From the NCBI GenBank assembly GCA_019722365.1, contig JADFUC010000391.1, forward strand, positions 372,001-436,000: 64,000 bases of DNA, read 5' to 3'. The notes beneath the pieces were generated by a model. That model searched no databases. It was given only the letters and a program-made list of their open reading frames with translations, and was not told where the DNA came from. Source of the stretch: Lithospermum erythrorhizon. Lineage: Eukaryota > Streptophyta > Magnoliopsida > Boraginales > Boraginaceae. The translations under genes were made by a program, and so were the position numbers. Numbering within the stretch: position 1 is the stretch's first letter; every line of letters begins with the position of its first letter. Shown one piece after another: positions 37,138 to 53,849 of the stretch.

Positions 37138-39956
37138 TATTATTACAAAACAAAGAAAGGGATGAAAGAAACTATAGAAAGAAGTAAAGGTGGTCAGTTT
37201 TATTTGCAAAACGAAGCAAATAATAAGATGATGAACTGTGTAAATCAAAGAATGAAGAGAGTAGTTCATATAGGAGTGAGATATATATTGAGGGTTCTAA
37301 TAAATAAGTGATGATATGAACGATGAAGTGCACGCAATTTGTTGATATTTTCTTTATTAAATTGATTGACAACCAATTTCACCATTAGGTTAGTTTTTGT
37401 CACATTTGGTGTTAGATATACGTTGTACGCTCAACAAAGGGCGTCCCATACGGTTAATCCATCACTAATGTAGAGAGGTTATCCGAGATGTGCCTCAGAC
37501 GGGTCGTAACCACCCTATACACAACGCCCAGCATATCCAGGTTAGTTGTTACATATCTGGTTTAATATGTAGTTTCTTCTTATTCTTTTAAAGGGTGTAT
37601 GTAACTAGAGAATGTTTGTAAGGATCACTCATCCTAGTATTAGTCTCATCCCCAACGCTCAGATTTTTCAACTAATGATAATGATAATTTTGCTTAAATA
37701 TTTATAGATCATTTTTTGGTTATTATATTTATTTTTCAACTAATAGTAATAATAATGTACATGGAAAAATATAACAAGGGTACATAAACAGATATAATAA
37801 TCAAGAAAATAATTTAGCATAAAATAAAACCTAACTAATCCATTACCAATTTCTTGTAGATACATATGAATACAATCTCTCTTGTACATACTGTATTTGT
37901 GAGTTTTTTTGTTTCATAATGTTGTCATGATTCTTAATATTTTATATGCGTGATTTTAGGTAAGTTTCTCAGAAAAGATTAAGACGTAAACAACACTTCT
38001 AATTTCGTTGGAGAATGGTTATAGTAAACTTTTTTACTTAAGAAAATGACAAGGGGAAGAGCACAATTATTTTTATTGATCTTAAGAAGTTATTACCTGT
38101 TAGTGGGGGCGAATCCAACCAAACAATAGCAATGCCAAAAAACTCTTCATAATAATATTAGTTATTGTTGCTCACTTCACCTTAGTAAATCGAAAATTAA
38201 TGTTCTTAAAAGTTTGACTTTTTAAGTTTTCTATTTTCAGATACTCTATTGTTTTTGATTACCTTGGAGTATAACATTTAAGTATAAGTTTTCATTCCTT
38301 TGCAAATCTGCAAGTTATTACAATGATATTTAAGGAAACTAGTAAAATATAGTGCACCTAAGTATTTATGTTTCAAATATTTAAATTGAGATAATACAAA
38401 ATAAAAAGTAATTAATTATTTACGTAAATTTATAAATTATACTTTGATTTATATTATAATTCATTTTATTCATAGCTATACTTTTTAATAATAGATTTAA
38501 AATTTTGTTACCACACTACTCTTCATTTTCGCTTAATGTTAATACACTATTATGTTAATTTTATTTATTTTTAGAAAATATCACTTTTTCTCTTTTAATA
38601 AAAAATATATCTTATGTTATTTCATTTATTGTTAGAAAATATCACATCTCAATTGATTATTAGTATAAATTATTCATAGTTCCACTATTCAATTCTATTT
38701 TATGTATTCATTTTAACATATTTTCATTGATGATTGTCTTAATAGTATTTGCAGAAAACTGAATAATATCAAGGTTTTTTTTAATGAAATTTTCTCAATT
38801 ATTTTAGCCAAGTTAATAAAACAACCAAAGAGACTACACATTGGGATGCCCTGTTTCGAAGATGAAATACTCTAAATGAATTATATTAAAATCAGAATGA
38901 AATAAAGACGACATACCTTTTAAAAAGTATATTCATAAGAATAATTTTTTAAAAGTTAAACCTTAATAGTATATATGTGATTAATATTACTTAATATGAA
39001 TTTTTAAAATTTTGACATAAATAACAACTTTAATATAAAAGCGTCACAAGAAGTTTCATTCAAATGTTTCAGTGTGATCGACCAGACATCGAATGCTCAT
39101 CAATAAAGTCAATTTTATACATATAATATACATATTCATGCACGTATTTTTGTGACCATAATATGTATCAATTATATTTCATATAGAGTGAAACTAATAT
39201 AAGTATTATTGAGGACGATATAATCTTTTATTTAGTTTACTAATTACTAATCAAGATTAAATATCATATCCTCCTTTCATGTCAATCCAACTCTCACTAA
39301 TTATCGCATCTATAATTTGAGGATAAATATTTTTGCTTACAAAACTAACGTGGTTATATATATTATAATAAAAATAAATTTCTAAAATAAATTCAAATCT
39401 ATTACTCCATCCATACTAAACGATCATTACGCTGATGAAGCCACCTGAAGGCCAAACTTTTATCCCTTCATCGATAAACATAATTTTGATCAATAAAATT
39501 TAATGTCAATATTAAAGTAATTCAAATATATTTTATTTGATTATTTTTCACCAAATATTATACAACAGAATAAAAATATTTGAATTTAATATTTAATCTA
39601 TAAAAATCCAAATTTAAACATCGGAGCAATCTATTTGAGATAGATATGTATCTTGGCCACTTTTTTATTTCAATTGTTGGAAATATAATACAAAATATCA
39701 TATAATTTATATATATTCTTTGGTCAAGAATTTTTTCGATTAAAAATTATTTTTCAATTTTCAATTGAATAAGTATCATACAATAAAATTTAAGATGAAG
39801 CACTAATTCATCAGATTAAAATGAAATTTACTTATTGTTATGATAAAATTAAAAAAATCGAAGACAATATTATATCAAACATTTTTATCTGTTAGTGAAG
39901 ATGTTGAGTATTTTTTATATAATTGAACAAAAATATTGATAATGAACATATTGGTA
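37138..39956. other. AT-rich intergenic region, left half
   Basis: It holds the FAR promoter side (37138-37400). A less AT-rich patch at 37420-37560 is of unknown origin. The rest is strongly AT-rich with no recognisable exon. Confidence 0.4.
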
Positions 39957-40255
39957 ATTAACATATATATGAAAGTGGTAAAACTATTGCACACATTATA
40001 AGAGTAGTAAGATAACCCAACTACGTTGATCTGTTATGTAATTTTAGGCAAAAATTTAGACTTATTAGAATATTGAATTGTTATAGGAGTCATTTTTAAA
40101 ATTTTAACATACATACGAAAGCCGTAAAACTATTGCACATATTATAAGAGAAGATAACTTCAACTATGTTTGGAATTATTATAGAATTTATGTATTAAAA
40201 ATTTAGGACTTATTAATTATTGAATCGTTATAGGAGTCATTTTTAAAATTTTATT
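39957..40255. repeat. Tandem duplication of about 147 bp
   Basis: Both copies contain GTAAAACTATTGCACA, ATTATAAGAG and TTATAGGAGTCATTTTTAAA in the same order (first copy 39961-40110, second 40111-40255), diverged by scattered substitutions and small indels. Confidence 0.65.
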
Positions 40256-41573
40256 AGAAACATATGTTTGAACCAATAAAACATATTATAATAAGGGTAA
40301 TGTAGTAATTAATAGTGTGAAAGGAAAGAAATACAACTCACACTTTTATAAATAAGAGGATTGATATCTGATAAAAATAATATGTAGAATCTCAATAGAT
40401 TACATAAAAAATTAAAAAACATTAGTACTACATAATATCCCAAGTTACATGGGGCACTCATCAAATATAAACAACTTTAAATACTATTCATATTTATTCA
40501 TTTTAATTGATATTTCCGTATACTTTTCATCACAATATGTTTGTGATGAAAAACAATGGATGAATTCGCCATCGGTTCAGAATTCGGAAGTCAGAACATA
40601 AAACAAACCTGGTGTTAGCATGACAGAAAAGCCTCTGATCCTTTTGGTGTAGTGGTTGAGATTCTGTGTTGCATCATTGCTGAAAGAGGGTAAAAGGAAA
40701 ATCAATTGCACAATCTTCTCATGTCATGGAATCTGTTTACCTTCCAATTACTGAAGCAAGTGCCTCATGGTTAGTACTTTTTACAACTTCTGAGTTCTTG
40801 TAGACGATGTAATACCTCTGCATTGCCATAAAAGAAAAATCAATCACTTCTTTTAGTAAATCATGCAATTAGACAGGCAGGGTGCCGTGTAGAGCCACGC
40901 CTTATAAAGTTTGTGCCCCACCGAGCTCATGAGCTGTTTGAATTGGCTTGAATTCACAAGTCAGAATCTGCTTCGGTTAGATGAGACGAGCTCACCATAA
41001 GTCAGCTGACCCGAAGTCTCTGAATGTATATGAATGAAATCAAGGTGTTGTCCAACAAGTACGCATGAAGTATATGATGGATCCAACATCTCCATTGTCA
41101 TTTACAAATACATATGAATGAAAACAAAGAGAACTTCAACCATAGTCAGACTACTTATAAACTTTAGTGTTAAAGAACACACTTACATGACTAAACAACA
41201 TGATTTAGTATTAAAGAAAACACTTGCATGACTAAAAAGATAAGAATGCTTACCGTTGCACCAAGTGATGCTAATCAAGAAGTAATGAAGGAAGAGGAAG
41301 ACCATTGCGATCAGATTCCGGTTTAGGACAAATAATCAGATAAATCATTGCTCAGTGTCATGTGAACTTACAACAGAGGTGAATGATGCTGCCTACAGTA
41401 CAGGTAAATACATTATACATGTAATACATGACCTGCCTATCTTTCCACATTAAACATAATGCAAGCAACCACTCATATTCTTTCTCAGTTGCAGAGGCTC
41501 AATTTGTAAGTTTCAAAGATACAATACAAATCACATGGCAGATCACAACTTGGAACAACTTTCTCAACCTTCC
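40256..41573. other. AT-rich intergenic region, right half
   Basis: No exon recognised; borders the 3' end of the VPS4-like gene. 40850-41050 is less AT-rich but shows no open frame of note. Confidence 0.4.
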
Positions 41574-45417
<3,844 letters not shown>

Positions 45418-45428
45418 TTTCTTCAATA

Positions 45429-45470
45429 ATATTCCAAATTGGACAATCTTTTTGAAACAGAGGAGTATAA
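45429..45470. repeat. MITE-like end next to the VPS4 start
   Basis: TTGGACAATCTTTTTGAAAC followed by AGAGGAGTAT is close to the reverse complement of the repeat unit at 6561-6664. Only one end is visible. Confidence 0.4.
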
Positions 45471-46870
45471 TTAATTAAGAATGTGTATAATATATAGTTT
45501 AATTTCAGAAATTGTGAGGATTTTGAAGGTTTGGCATGATTTGAAAATTGGAATTATATATTTGGGTGTATGTTAGGAAACCCTAGAAATTGGGGATTTT
45601 AGGTAGGAGAAGAAAGTGTTTGAACGTGTAGCGTTGACGTTTGGTTCGACTCGGGACGCTTAACCGGTCGAGTTTGAGCAAGTATCGAATTATCCAGTCA
45701 AATAGATATATTATCGAATAAGGTAATTACCAGGTCGTTTTGGGTATCGAGGAGCAGATGAACTCGAGTTCGTCTCGAATAACCTTTGAGCAGGTTTGGG
45801 GTCAATCAAGTGTCGAGCGGAGATCAGGTTACTCGTTACTCTGACAACATAACATTAGTAATAAATTATCCAATAAATGTATTATATAGTAGTTTTTTTA
45901 AAATATACAGTATATTTTTTTTTAAATCCGGGTATTCAGTTGAGCCGATCCGAGTTTTAAAAATATACAATATAAAAAATAATTTTATATCAAAGCTTTT
46001 TAAAAAGACCTCATTATTCATTTCACCATGTAAAGTAGAAAACATTGAATATCGGATAATTATAAAGAAGTACTTCGTATTTTAATAAGTATGAAAATTA
46101 TCATAAAATATGGTTTATGGATTGTTTGATAACTTTGTAGTGAAATAAGTGTTATGTGAACTTAATAATCGATTTATTATTAACCGATATTAAGTCACGA
46201 GAATGAGGAAAATACAAATAAAGTTATAGTGTAAATCAGTATAAAGTGAACATCTAAATCGTCATTAGTAAAATTAGGAGTTGTAAAATTGAATAAAATG
46301 AATACTCATGTTTCAAATCCTGATTCCGTCCCGCTAGAATGGGTGAAATCATGTTTTATAAATTAATTTAATATTATTCATCAAAGATTAAAAGGCACGT
46401 ACCAAACAATATGTAAATAAAGTTCCACCAATGGATAGTATGCCAATTGTATTGCATATAACTAGTCAATTACATATAGGAATTACAATCTTCGAATGAA
46501 GCTGATCAATTTTCTTTTATGTATAGAGTAACCAATTTGTTAATCTGCTAGCTCTAGTAAGAAGAAAATTCATCTGCTTCATTCAAGATCACACTAAACT
46601 TTATTGATACCAGGAAAATCAGAATAAAAACAAATGCTAGACTTCTTGACTCATGCCTAATCTCAAGCCACAAGTTAGAAAAACTTTTATTTTAAGGCTC
46701 ATCAACTAGCTCATGCTCAATAACAAACTGCTCCCTTTATCAGCACTGCATGCAGTTGAGAATTTTTTGTAACTGAGCATATGCTTATGTGAGCCATCTA
46801 CACCATATTTTACTTAACTTGAAATATCCCAAAAAACACAAATAAACATAGAGACGAAGGGTGTTTGGAT
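45471..46870. other. Intergenic region upstream of the VPS4-like gene
   Basis: A patch rich in TCGAGT/CGACTCG words at 45640-45840 resembles one at 29160-29290 and is probably dispersed repeat. No coding exon recognised. Confidence 0.4.
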
Positions 46871-47014
46871 GATTTTTAAGCTGTAACTTATAAGTCATGT
46901 ATCAAATATGACGCCATTTATATGACGGGTAAGTCCCATCATATTTAGTCATATATGACAGGAAAATAATTGTTTTCCCGTCATATTCTGCTTGTTTTTC
47001 AGTAGTGAATTTTC
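46871..47014. repeat. Possible small DNA-transposon relic
   Basis: Repeated ATGACGGG/CCCGTCAT words (46918-46985) end in TTTTTCAGTAGTG (47003-47012 region), whose reverse complement CACTACTGAAAAA looks like a CACTA-type terminus. The partner end is not identified. Confidence 0.35.
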
Positions 47015-48079
47015 TCGAGAAAGACTTAGCCAAACACCCACGTATCATTAATTTTCATTATTTTGTTAGCAAGCCTTGTCGTCCTCATGGACGACAAAGC
47101 TACTGCATTTCTTCTCATTCTAAAAGCCGCCTTCAAGAGATGGATAAGGAGAATGGCCATCCCCAAAAGATCTAATATGATCTTTAAGTGATCTTTTGTG
47201 CTTGAAATCAGAGCCACAAGTGCAATACCAAAGCTTCCCACAATTTTTCTCATGTGTTCTCCAATCACCCTTGACTGCAAATGATTTCCCACATTTCCTG
47301 CAAGAAAATGCCTTTGTTCCATGCTTTCTCTTGAAATGTGTTTGAAGAGTTCTGAAGTCTTTCAATGGCCTTGCTCTTGGGTGGTTGATGTTGTTTCTGC
47401 AGCCTTGGGCACAACAATAGCATTGAAGCCTTAACATTGCTGCTGGTTGTGCACCTTTGAGTGAATCTACTCCCTTTCTAAATTCAGAACCATGACCCCA
47501 CATGTGCATCTATATAGACATATGTGACAAGTGTTAATTATTTGTAACCCATGAATTGGAAGAGGTAGGCTATAATATTCCTAGATAGAATCATGAAGAT
47601 TTGAAATGTGCAAAACAGCAAAAGGTAGGAAGTTTAGGATTTTTAGTGTTCAAAGCATTGTGAATTTGTGATGTACTGATGTTCTTGGATTCTATGTCCC
47701 CTGTTTGTCTCCCTTATTTACAAAGTTGAATCTCATGCATTTAATTGATTATATTATAATTACTCATAATGTCGATAATATATATTATATAATCAATTAA
47801 ACCAAGATCATTACAAGGGACACTAAAGGGACAGAGAAACATATCCAAACAATGTTATATTATACGGAGTATATTTGTCCCTGAACAGGCCGAGTTTTGA
47901 GAAGAAAAAATATATAAATGGTTTATTAAGTAAGATTTTTTTTTTAAATATTAACTTGTCCATATATCCCAAAATGTATAGCATTCTCGACTGATCAATT
48001 AGAATATATGATTGTAACGTTTGTTTTTCTAATTAATCAGGCCGATATTTATTTTTTAAAAGTTTATATTCTTGCAAAA

Positions 48080-51000
48080 TGTAAAAATTGATTCTGGCTT
48101 ATTTATTAATCTGATGGCGATAGGGTTCGAGGACCGGCGCCAAATATAGCATCGGTTACGTGTTGGTTAAGTGTCGGTTGTTACTTGGTCAGATCTTTAA
48201 ACCCAGGCGTAGATGGCGTCGGTTCTGTCTCGGTATGGTTCGGGATAAATTTTTAAAAAGAAAATCAAAATATAAAATAAAATCAAGCCTGACGCTAGAC
48301 CGTCTCCACAATTCGATTATCGTTGACTTGTAGCTACAGTTTAGCGTCGGGACATTTTAGTATATTAACTAATAAAAAATAATTATAAAATAAAAATATA
48401 TATTATAAAAACAGAGCTCATACATTGTTAAATGATTTAATTGATTCGAACGCCCCATACAGCGTTTCATTTCTATTAACGCTTTTTTACTTCAATTACT
48501 TGTCGTTCAAAAATCCCCCGCCCCCTCGCCTGCAGTAAAGCTCGTTCGAGAAAGCCTCCACTTGAGAGTTGACGGTCGATCTAAAACCACCGCTTCTCTG
48601 ATTGATTAAGGTTAGTTTTTTTTTTTTTACTATTTTATTTAATTTGAATGTTAAATATTAGTTATTAATTAGATTATTTAATGAGTTTGAATTATTAATT
48701 AGATTGTTTATTTAGTTTTAATTATTAATTAGATTTGTTATTTAGTTTGAATTAATAATTACATTGTTTATTGTGTTATAATTCGAATTAAATTATTGAA
48801 TTAGTAACTTGAATGTGATTATTGATTGTTTATTGAATTAGTAATTAGATTGTTAAACTGAATTAGATTATTGAATTAGTAATCCGAATGTGATTATTGA
48901 TTGTTGATTATTGATTATCGAACATGAATTAGATTATTGATTGTTTATTGAATTAGTAATTAGATTATTGATTGTTTATTGAATTAGTAATTGGATTCTT
49001 AATTCGAATTAGATTGTTGATTTGTTATTGATTGTTTATTGTGTTTTAGTCCGAATTAGATTATTAAACTTTAATCCGAATGTGATTATTAGTTGATTTT
49101 GAGTATTTGTGTTTTGTGACCTTGTTGGTTTGTTGGGAAGTTTAAAATGATGAAAGTTTAATTTTTTTAGTATGGTTTTGTGCATTAGAATGAGTAGATT
49201 GATTGAGTTAGTTTGAACTGATATGTCATGAATTAGTTAGAATTATTAGTTAGATTGTTTAAAGTTTCATTGGGTTTTTTTAGCATCAAAATGTTGTTAT
49301 GAATGTTTTGTATAAAAGATAAAAAAATTCTAATTTGATTGTACAGATGACTCGTGGTGGTAAATCGAAGAGGGGGAAGGCCCCGACGAAGGATGTTGCA
49401 CCTCGAGGCTCCCAGGCCGAGGTTGTGCGTTTGGGTATTCGTATGGGGCAGATGACTCCACGACCCCGCTGCATAAGCGTATGGCAGCTCCCCGCCGCGA
49501 GTTGAAGTGAGTTTGTTACGCTCGGGCGGGCGTGATCGTCGTCGGTACCGGCGAGTGGGCATCATGGCGGCTTTACTACGGTGATCTTTGGCATTTCCAA
49601 GAACTCTCGGGGGCAGCGTCTGACCCACATTCATTCGTTCGGATAGCGATGAGGCGACGGGATCGGACGGGCGACACGGAGGGCGAAGCGTTAGTAGGCA
49701 GCGTGTTATGCGAGAGATGACGATCGGCTGGCTACTCCCCAGATGGCGAAAAGATAAGCGGAAGTCTTGCGGATCGTAAGAATGCATTCATATTGTCTAA
49801 ATTGATTGAATTAGTTATATTTTTTATTTATGTTATATAACTTTTTACTTTTTTTTTCTTTAGGGTGATCGGCGATGAAGTTAACGGAGTTCTTTAAGCG
49901 GCCAATTATCTTGAGGTCTATCGAGTTACGGCGTCGTATATGATCGATCGCAGGGACGACATCTGGAAATCATTCACGGTAAGTATATAAAATTTTGGTT
50001 GGATTTAAAAGTTGTTTAAATATTTTTAGTAAAGAAACGTCTAATCGAATTTTGTTTTATTTGTCTTTTCAGGAGAGATATAAGATTGTCAATGGGACCT
50101 ATGCTCAGGCGATGGTAATAAGAGCACTTATAATAGCGGTGTTTGTGTCGAGGGTTAAATGCTTTACCAGATGATGACCGTATTTGACTCTTATGGTGTC
50201 ATTAGAGGAGATTTGGGGTGTCGTCTGACTTGAGGTTATGTGTTGTTGTACTCTTGAATGTTTTGGTTTGACAGCGTGGATGCAAGTGCGTCGAGGAATA
50301 CAATGGTTCAAATCAAGCATAAGCCGAGAGGTTAACGATGGCCCGTTTATCTGTGTCCAGGCCTTGACAAATATCTTATTTACATTTATGTATCACGCGA
50401 TTGAGATCTGTGGCGGTGGTGTGTTCTGATGGTCGAGCGGCCCCAGAAGTTGAGTTGATTGGACTGTATCTGAAAATGTATATGTCTCGGTTTTGAATAC
50501 TCGAAGATATCTTTCGAAGGCGACAACGCTTCTCAGGTTCTATTGATCCGATCGATGATATTAGTTGATGAATTGGGAGTTTCGTTATTCTTGAAGAGGA
50601 GGGCGATGTCTTTATCAAATCATGAAGTGGTTCGGATTGCGAGTCGAGGCTACGCGAATGCGTTGTTAATGACGATGAGGTAGGCTCTTTTGGCTGAATG
50701 ATAGTGACAACTCGTCGGAGGTCATTTAATAATCAAATGTTTTAATTCTGAGTTTTTCATGTAATGTTGGCTTTGTATTAAACTTCATTGATGAAATGCG
50801 CAATGAGTGTATTAGTGTATTTTGTATTTATTCGTATTAATATTGTGTTAGCTTGTGGTATGGGCAGTTTGGTTTTGTTATAATGAGATATGCGAGGGAG
50901 TTTGGTTGCAAAATTATTTTTTTATACGGATCTAGAACTTTGGCGATTGTATGGAAGCGATGGGGACGGTCGCTTAAATATTCTGTAATCGTTTTTTTAG

Positions 51001-52380
51001 AATGGAGATAGCCTTAGGCTCGGGATGGGGAGTCGGTCAAAATTTGGTTCCACTCCGCCAAAGTGGGAAATTCAAATATATTCGTTCGCGTCGGGATATA
51101 TCTCACATTATCATCATTTCAATATTATTTCTCCCAAACCCTCTTCAAATTCCACTTTATTTTATGTTATTAATTTCATTTCCATAATTTGATTTTGTAT
51201 TAACTTCAAATTTGATTTTATTTTGTAGGTGACTTTAAAGAAGTAATTATTAATAACTTCTTCAATTTTCTTTTATTTTTATGTGATGCATTCAAATAGG
51301 TAATTTCTAATACATATTTTTTATTATGTTATTTTTGGTGTAGCGGTTAACTAAACCTTCAAAAAAGGTAATTATTACATTTTTATTTTTTATTTTGTTA
51401 TTATCTTTTTAATAATGTAGCTTTTGATAAATATATGTAAATTTATTTTTGTTACTTTTGTTGTAGGAAAATATTGCGATTGAAGTTTCAAGAGGTAATT
51501 TAGATTTATTTAATATTATTTATGTTTGAAATTGATGTTTTATATCAATTAATATTTATGTTAATACTTTAATTGGATTTTTTTAATATGTTTGATGTTT
51601 TATATAGAATTATTGTTTAAAAGTTTATATGAATTGGTTATTAATATGTTGATTTTCAGTACACTGATCTTTTATGTTCATGGTTATACGAATCAGATGC
51701 TTTTGCAGGCTACTTAATCGACTTTAATGCTTTTTATATTTTGCTTGTGATTGGATGAACTAAGAATGGATTAGACGTTGTTCGCTGGCCAGATATATTA
51801 TTTATAAAAGAACTGGCTATTGTTTTTTTCTCTCAAAAAATGTAGAAATAAAGATCTCTGTATTTGGCCGATTCGTTGAAGGCTTCAAGGCCGGTATTGG
51901 TAAAAGCGGCGTGGCTGACTTTTCATAAATTAAAAGAAATTATTTATCAGCTTAAAGTCGGTTTCTTAAGGCCGATTGAAAAAAGATATTTATAATTGCC
52001 AGAGTCGGTTCTAAGGTCAAGTTGAAAAGTTCTACATGATAACGGTACCGGAAAATAAACCAAAATAAAATTATCAAAAGTTACGCTGGTCTAGAGTCGT
52101 TTTAATTAAATCAAAAGATATTAAATAAGGTTTAAGGCCGGTTAGTACTTAACGCTTGACCAAGATGCTGAGACGGCATGGCTACTGTGAAAGCCCGAAA
52201 TTTTACGGGCCTAATGGAATGGTTTACGCCGGTATCCGATGAACGACGCCTTTAAGACGCCGTGCTCTTCCAGAGCTATCCCGACGTGGAAATTTCGACA
52301 ATACACATATTGACGAGAATGGACATCGCTTATCGCCTATTTCTAGTAAAGGAAAAGAATATGACCAAGATCTAGTAGTG
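48080..52380. mobile_element. DNA-transposon-like insertion in the WIP intron, possibly CACTA
   Basis: The two flanks (48110-48330 and 51860-52190) carry repeated GTCGGTT, CGGTTC and AAGGCCGGT words, and a TCTAGTAGTG end lies at 52371-52380. These are features of CACTA elements. Inside, about 49340-50690, is GC-richer sequence starting with an open stretch MTRGGKSKRGKAPTK that soon meets stops. No transposase domain could be confirmed, and the left terminus is not found. Confidence 0.45.
48640..49090. repeat. Degenerate low-complexity repeat array
   Basis: Many imperfect copies of GAATTAGTAATTAGATT and ATTGATTGTTTATT words alternate over about 450 bp. Unit length is irregular, roughly 25-45 bp. 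Confidence 0.65.
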
Positions 52381-53111
52381 AAAAGTAATATGACCAAGAT
52401 CCTCAGAATGAAATGTTGTTAATGTGATAATAAAAAATGGAGCTTACAAAAATCAATATAATAATTAGAAAAATGATTTAATGACTGTTTAAAGCTAAGT
52501 CTTAAAAACCTAATATATAATGCAATACTATAAATATGTTATTGATGAAGGAGCCAAAAAGGAACTGACCTGCATGTTATTGTACCTATTAAAGGTCTTG
52601 TTGCATATATCACAAGAAAACTGCATAGGGCCAACAAGGATTTGAGATGGTGTGGGAATCCAAAACCTTCTTTGATCATCATTATATACTTCATTTTTGA
52701 AGTTGTGAGGCTTATTATTAGCTCTATCAACATGATGATGAAAAGCTCCACCATTAGGCAGTTTTACCTAGTGCCTAATCTCCTTTCCCACAATTCTATC
52801 TTTGACACACTTGATCTTCTTGATTCTTGAATTTCAACATCATCTTCTTCTTTAACGTGATTTATCTCAGTTAGTTTATTTATCAAAGGGAGACATTTTA
52901 TTGTTTCTTGAACATATTCTTGTTGGTTAAAAAGAGGAAGGTCAAGTGAATTCATGGCATTTCTTGATTGAACTTGGGGAGCATTGATTGTAGAAGAAGT
53001 TGAAGTTGGTGAGGCTAAAGTTGATAATGGTTTCAGCCATTCAATGAAAAGTGGAGGTTGAAATTGCAAAAAATTATTGTCTATTTTTACATTGCAATTT
53101 TTGATCCCCAT

Positions 53112-53517
53112 CGCTGGAGAGTTCTCTGAAGTCTACCCCCCTAAGGTTGCTTATATTCAAGCTTTTCGGTTGAAATTTTGCTCCTCATCAAGATTGGATT
53201 TTGTTATGTGAAAAGGAGCCAGTTTGTCTTCTTTGGAAAACTCTCATATAGTTTGCCTTTTCTATCTAGTGTAGAAAAAGAGATTAGTGCTCATGGGGTT
53301 GGTCTAATGATATTCAGAACATGTCTTACTATCTTGTGAGAATCCTAGAATAGTAATAGATAAATTTAATATTATTACCCAAGTTAAAAAATTTATTAAA
53401 TGCTTTCTGTTCTTGTAAGTTTAAAGTAGTTATATATTGTTGTGGAATTTAACCCAATTAAGCTAATATGCACTTAAAGTCTCAGAACAGAAATAAATGG
53501 CAATGCAGTATAATTAG
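53112..53517. other. WIP promoter-side DNA up to copia element 2
   Basis: Only about 400 bp separate the WIP start codon from the 3' LTR of copia element 2. It includes a TTTTGCTCCTCATC-type 5' UTR-like stretch; no coding exon. Confidence 0.4.
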
Positions 53518-53849
53518 ACTAGAAATAAATGTATTCAAAATATATTTATATATATATATATATAGTATATATTATTGCGTGACTTGTAACAACTTATTAT
53601 AAATTACTGCTGTTGATTTTTCTCTACTAGAGACTTCAGATATTTTATAAAAAGAAAGTTATTGTTTTTCATATATTATTAGTATTACATGTGAGATATT
53701 TATAGTAAAAGAAATTCTAGAATTCATTTTTTTCGATGATAATTATTACCTTTATTACCGTATAAAACTAATGTATTTATATATTATTATTATTTTGTTC
53801 CACTATTTTTTCTCCTCCACATGCAATGCCAAGGGTTATAAATTCTAAT
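53518..53849 (-). repeat. 3' LTR of copia element 2
   Basis: Shares with the 5' LTR the stretches GAGATATTTATAGT, CCGTATAAAACTAATG, ATTATTATTTTGTTCCACTA and the end TAAATTCTAA. It includes a TA-rich simple repeat at 53550-53575. The left border is approximate. Confidence 0.75.

Larger units (their letters stand above)
47120..53111 (-). pseudogene. WIP-family C2H2 zinc-finger gene with broken exon 1
   Basis: WIP proteins (TT1/NTT group) are plant transcription factors for seed coat, transmitting tract and root cap. Exon 1 is 52570-53111 (start MGIKNCNVKID; KCLPLINKLTE, as in TT1-like members; the name-giving WIPTP motif; first finger [15 protein letters not shown]). Exon 2 is 47120-47509 ([75 protein letters not shown], stop). 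The intron falls exactly at the conserved NNMQ|MHMWGHG junction with GT-AG ends but is 5.06 kb long because of inserted repeats. In exon 1 the frame from the start codon ends at TAA 52764-52766, while the WIP-motif frame reopens only after a stop near 52773. The expected IGLP-like motif is scrambled to KLPNGG. One or more indels are needed; no splice option of usable length bypasses them. Confidence 0.82.

Noticed and set aside
45786..46085. 99-codon plus-strand frame
   Set aside because: AT-rich random frame in intergenic DNA, no homology or splice context.
49233..49787. 184-codon minus-strand frame
   Set aside because: Lies in the GC-richer interior of the transposon-like insertion; composition is arginine/proline-rich with no recognisable domain and it is probably antisense to element coding DNA.
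52773..52830. A very short intron rescuing the WIP exon 1 frame
   Set aside because: Candidate GT...AG pairs there would give introns of about 40 bp, below normal plant size, and would not recreate the family motif.
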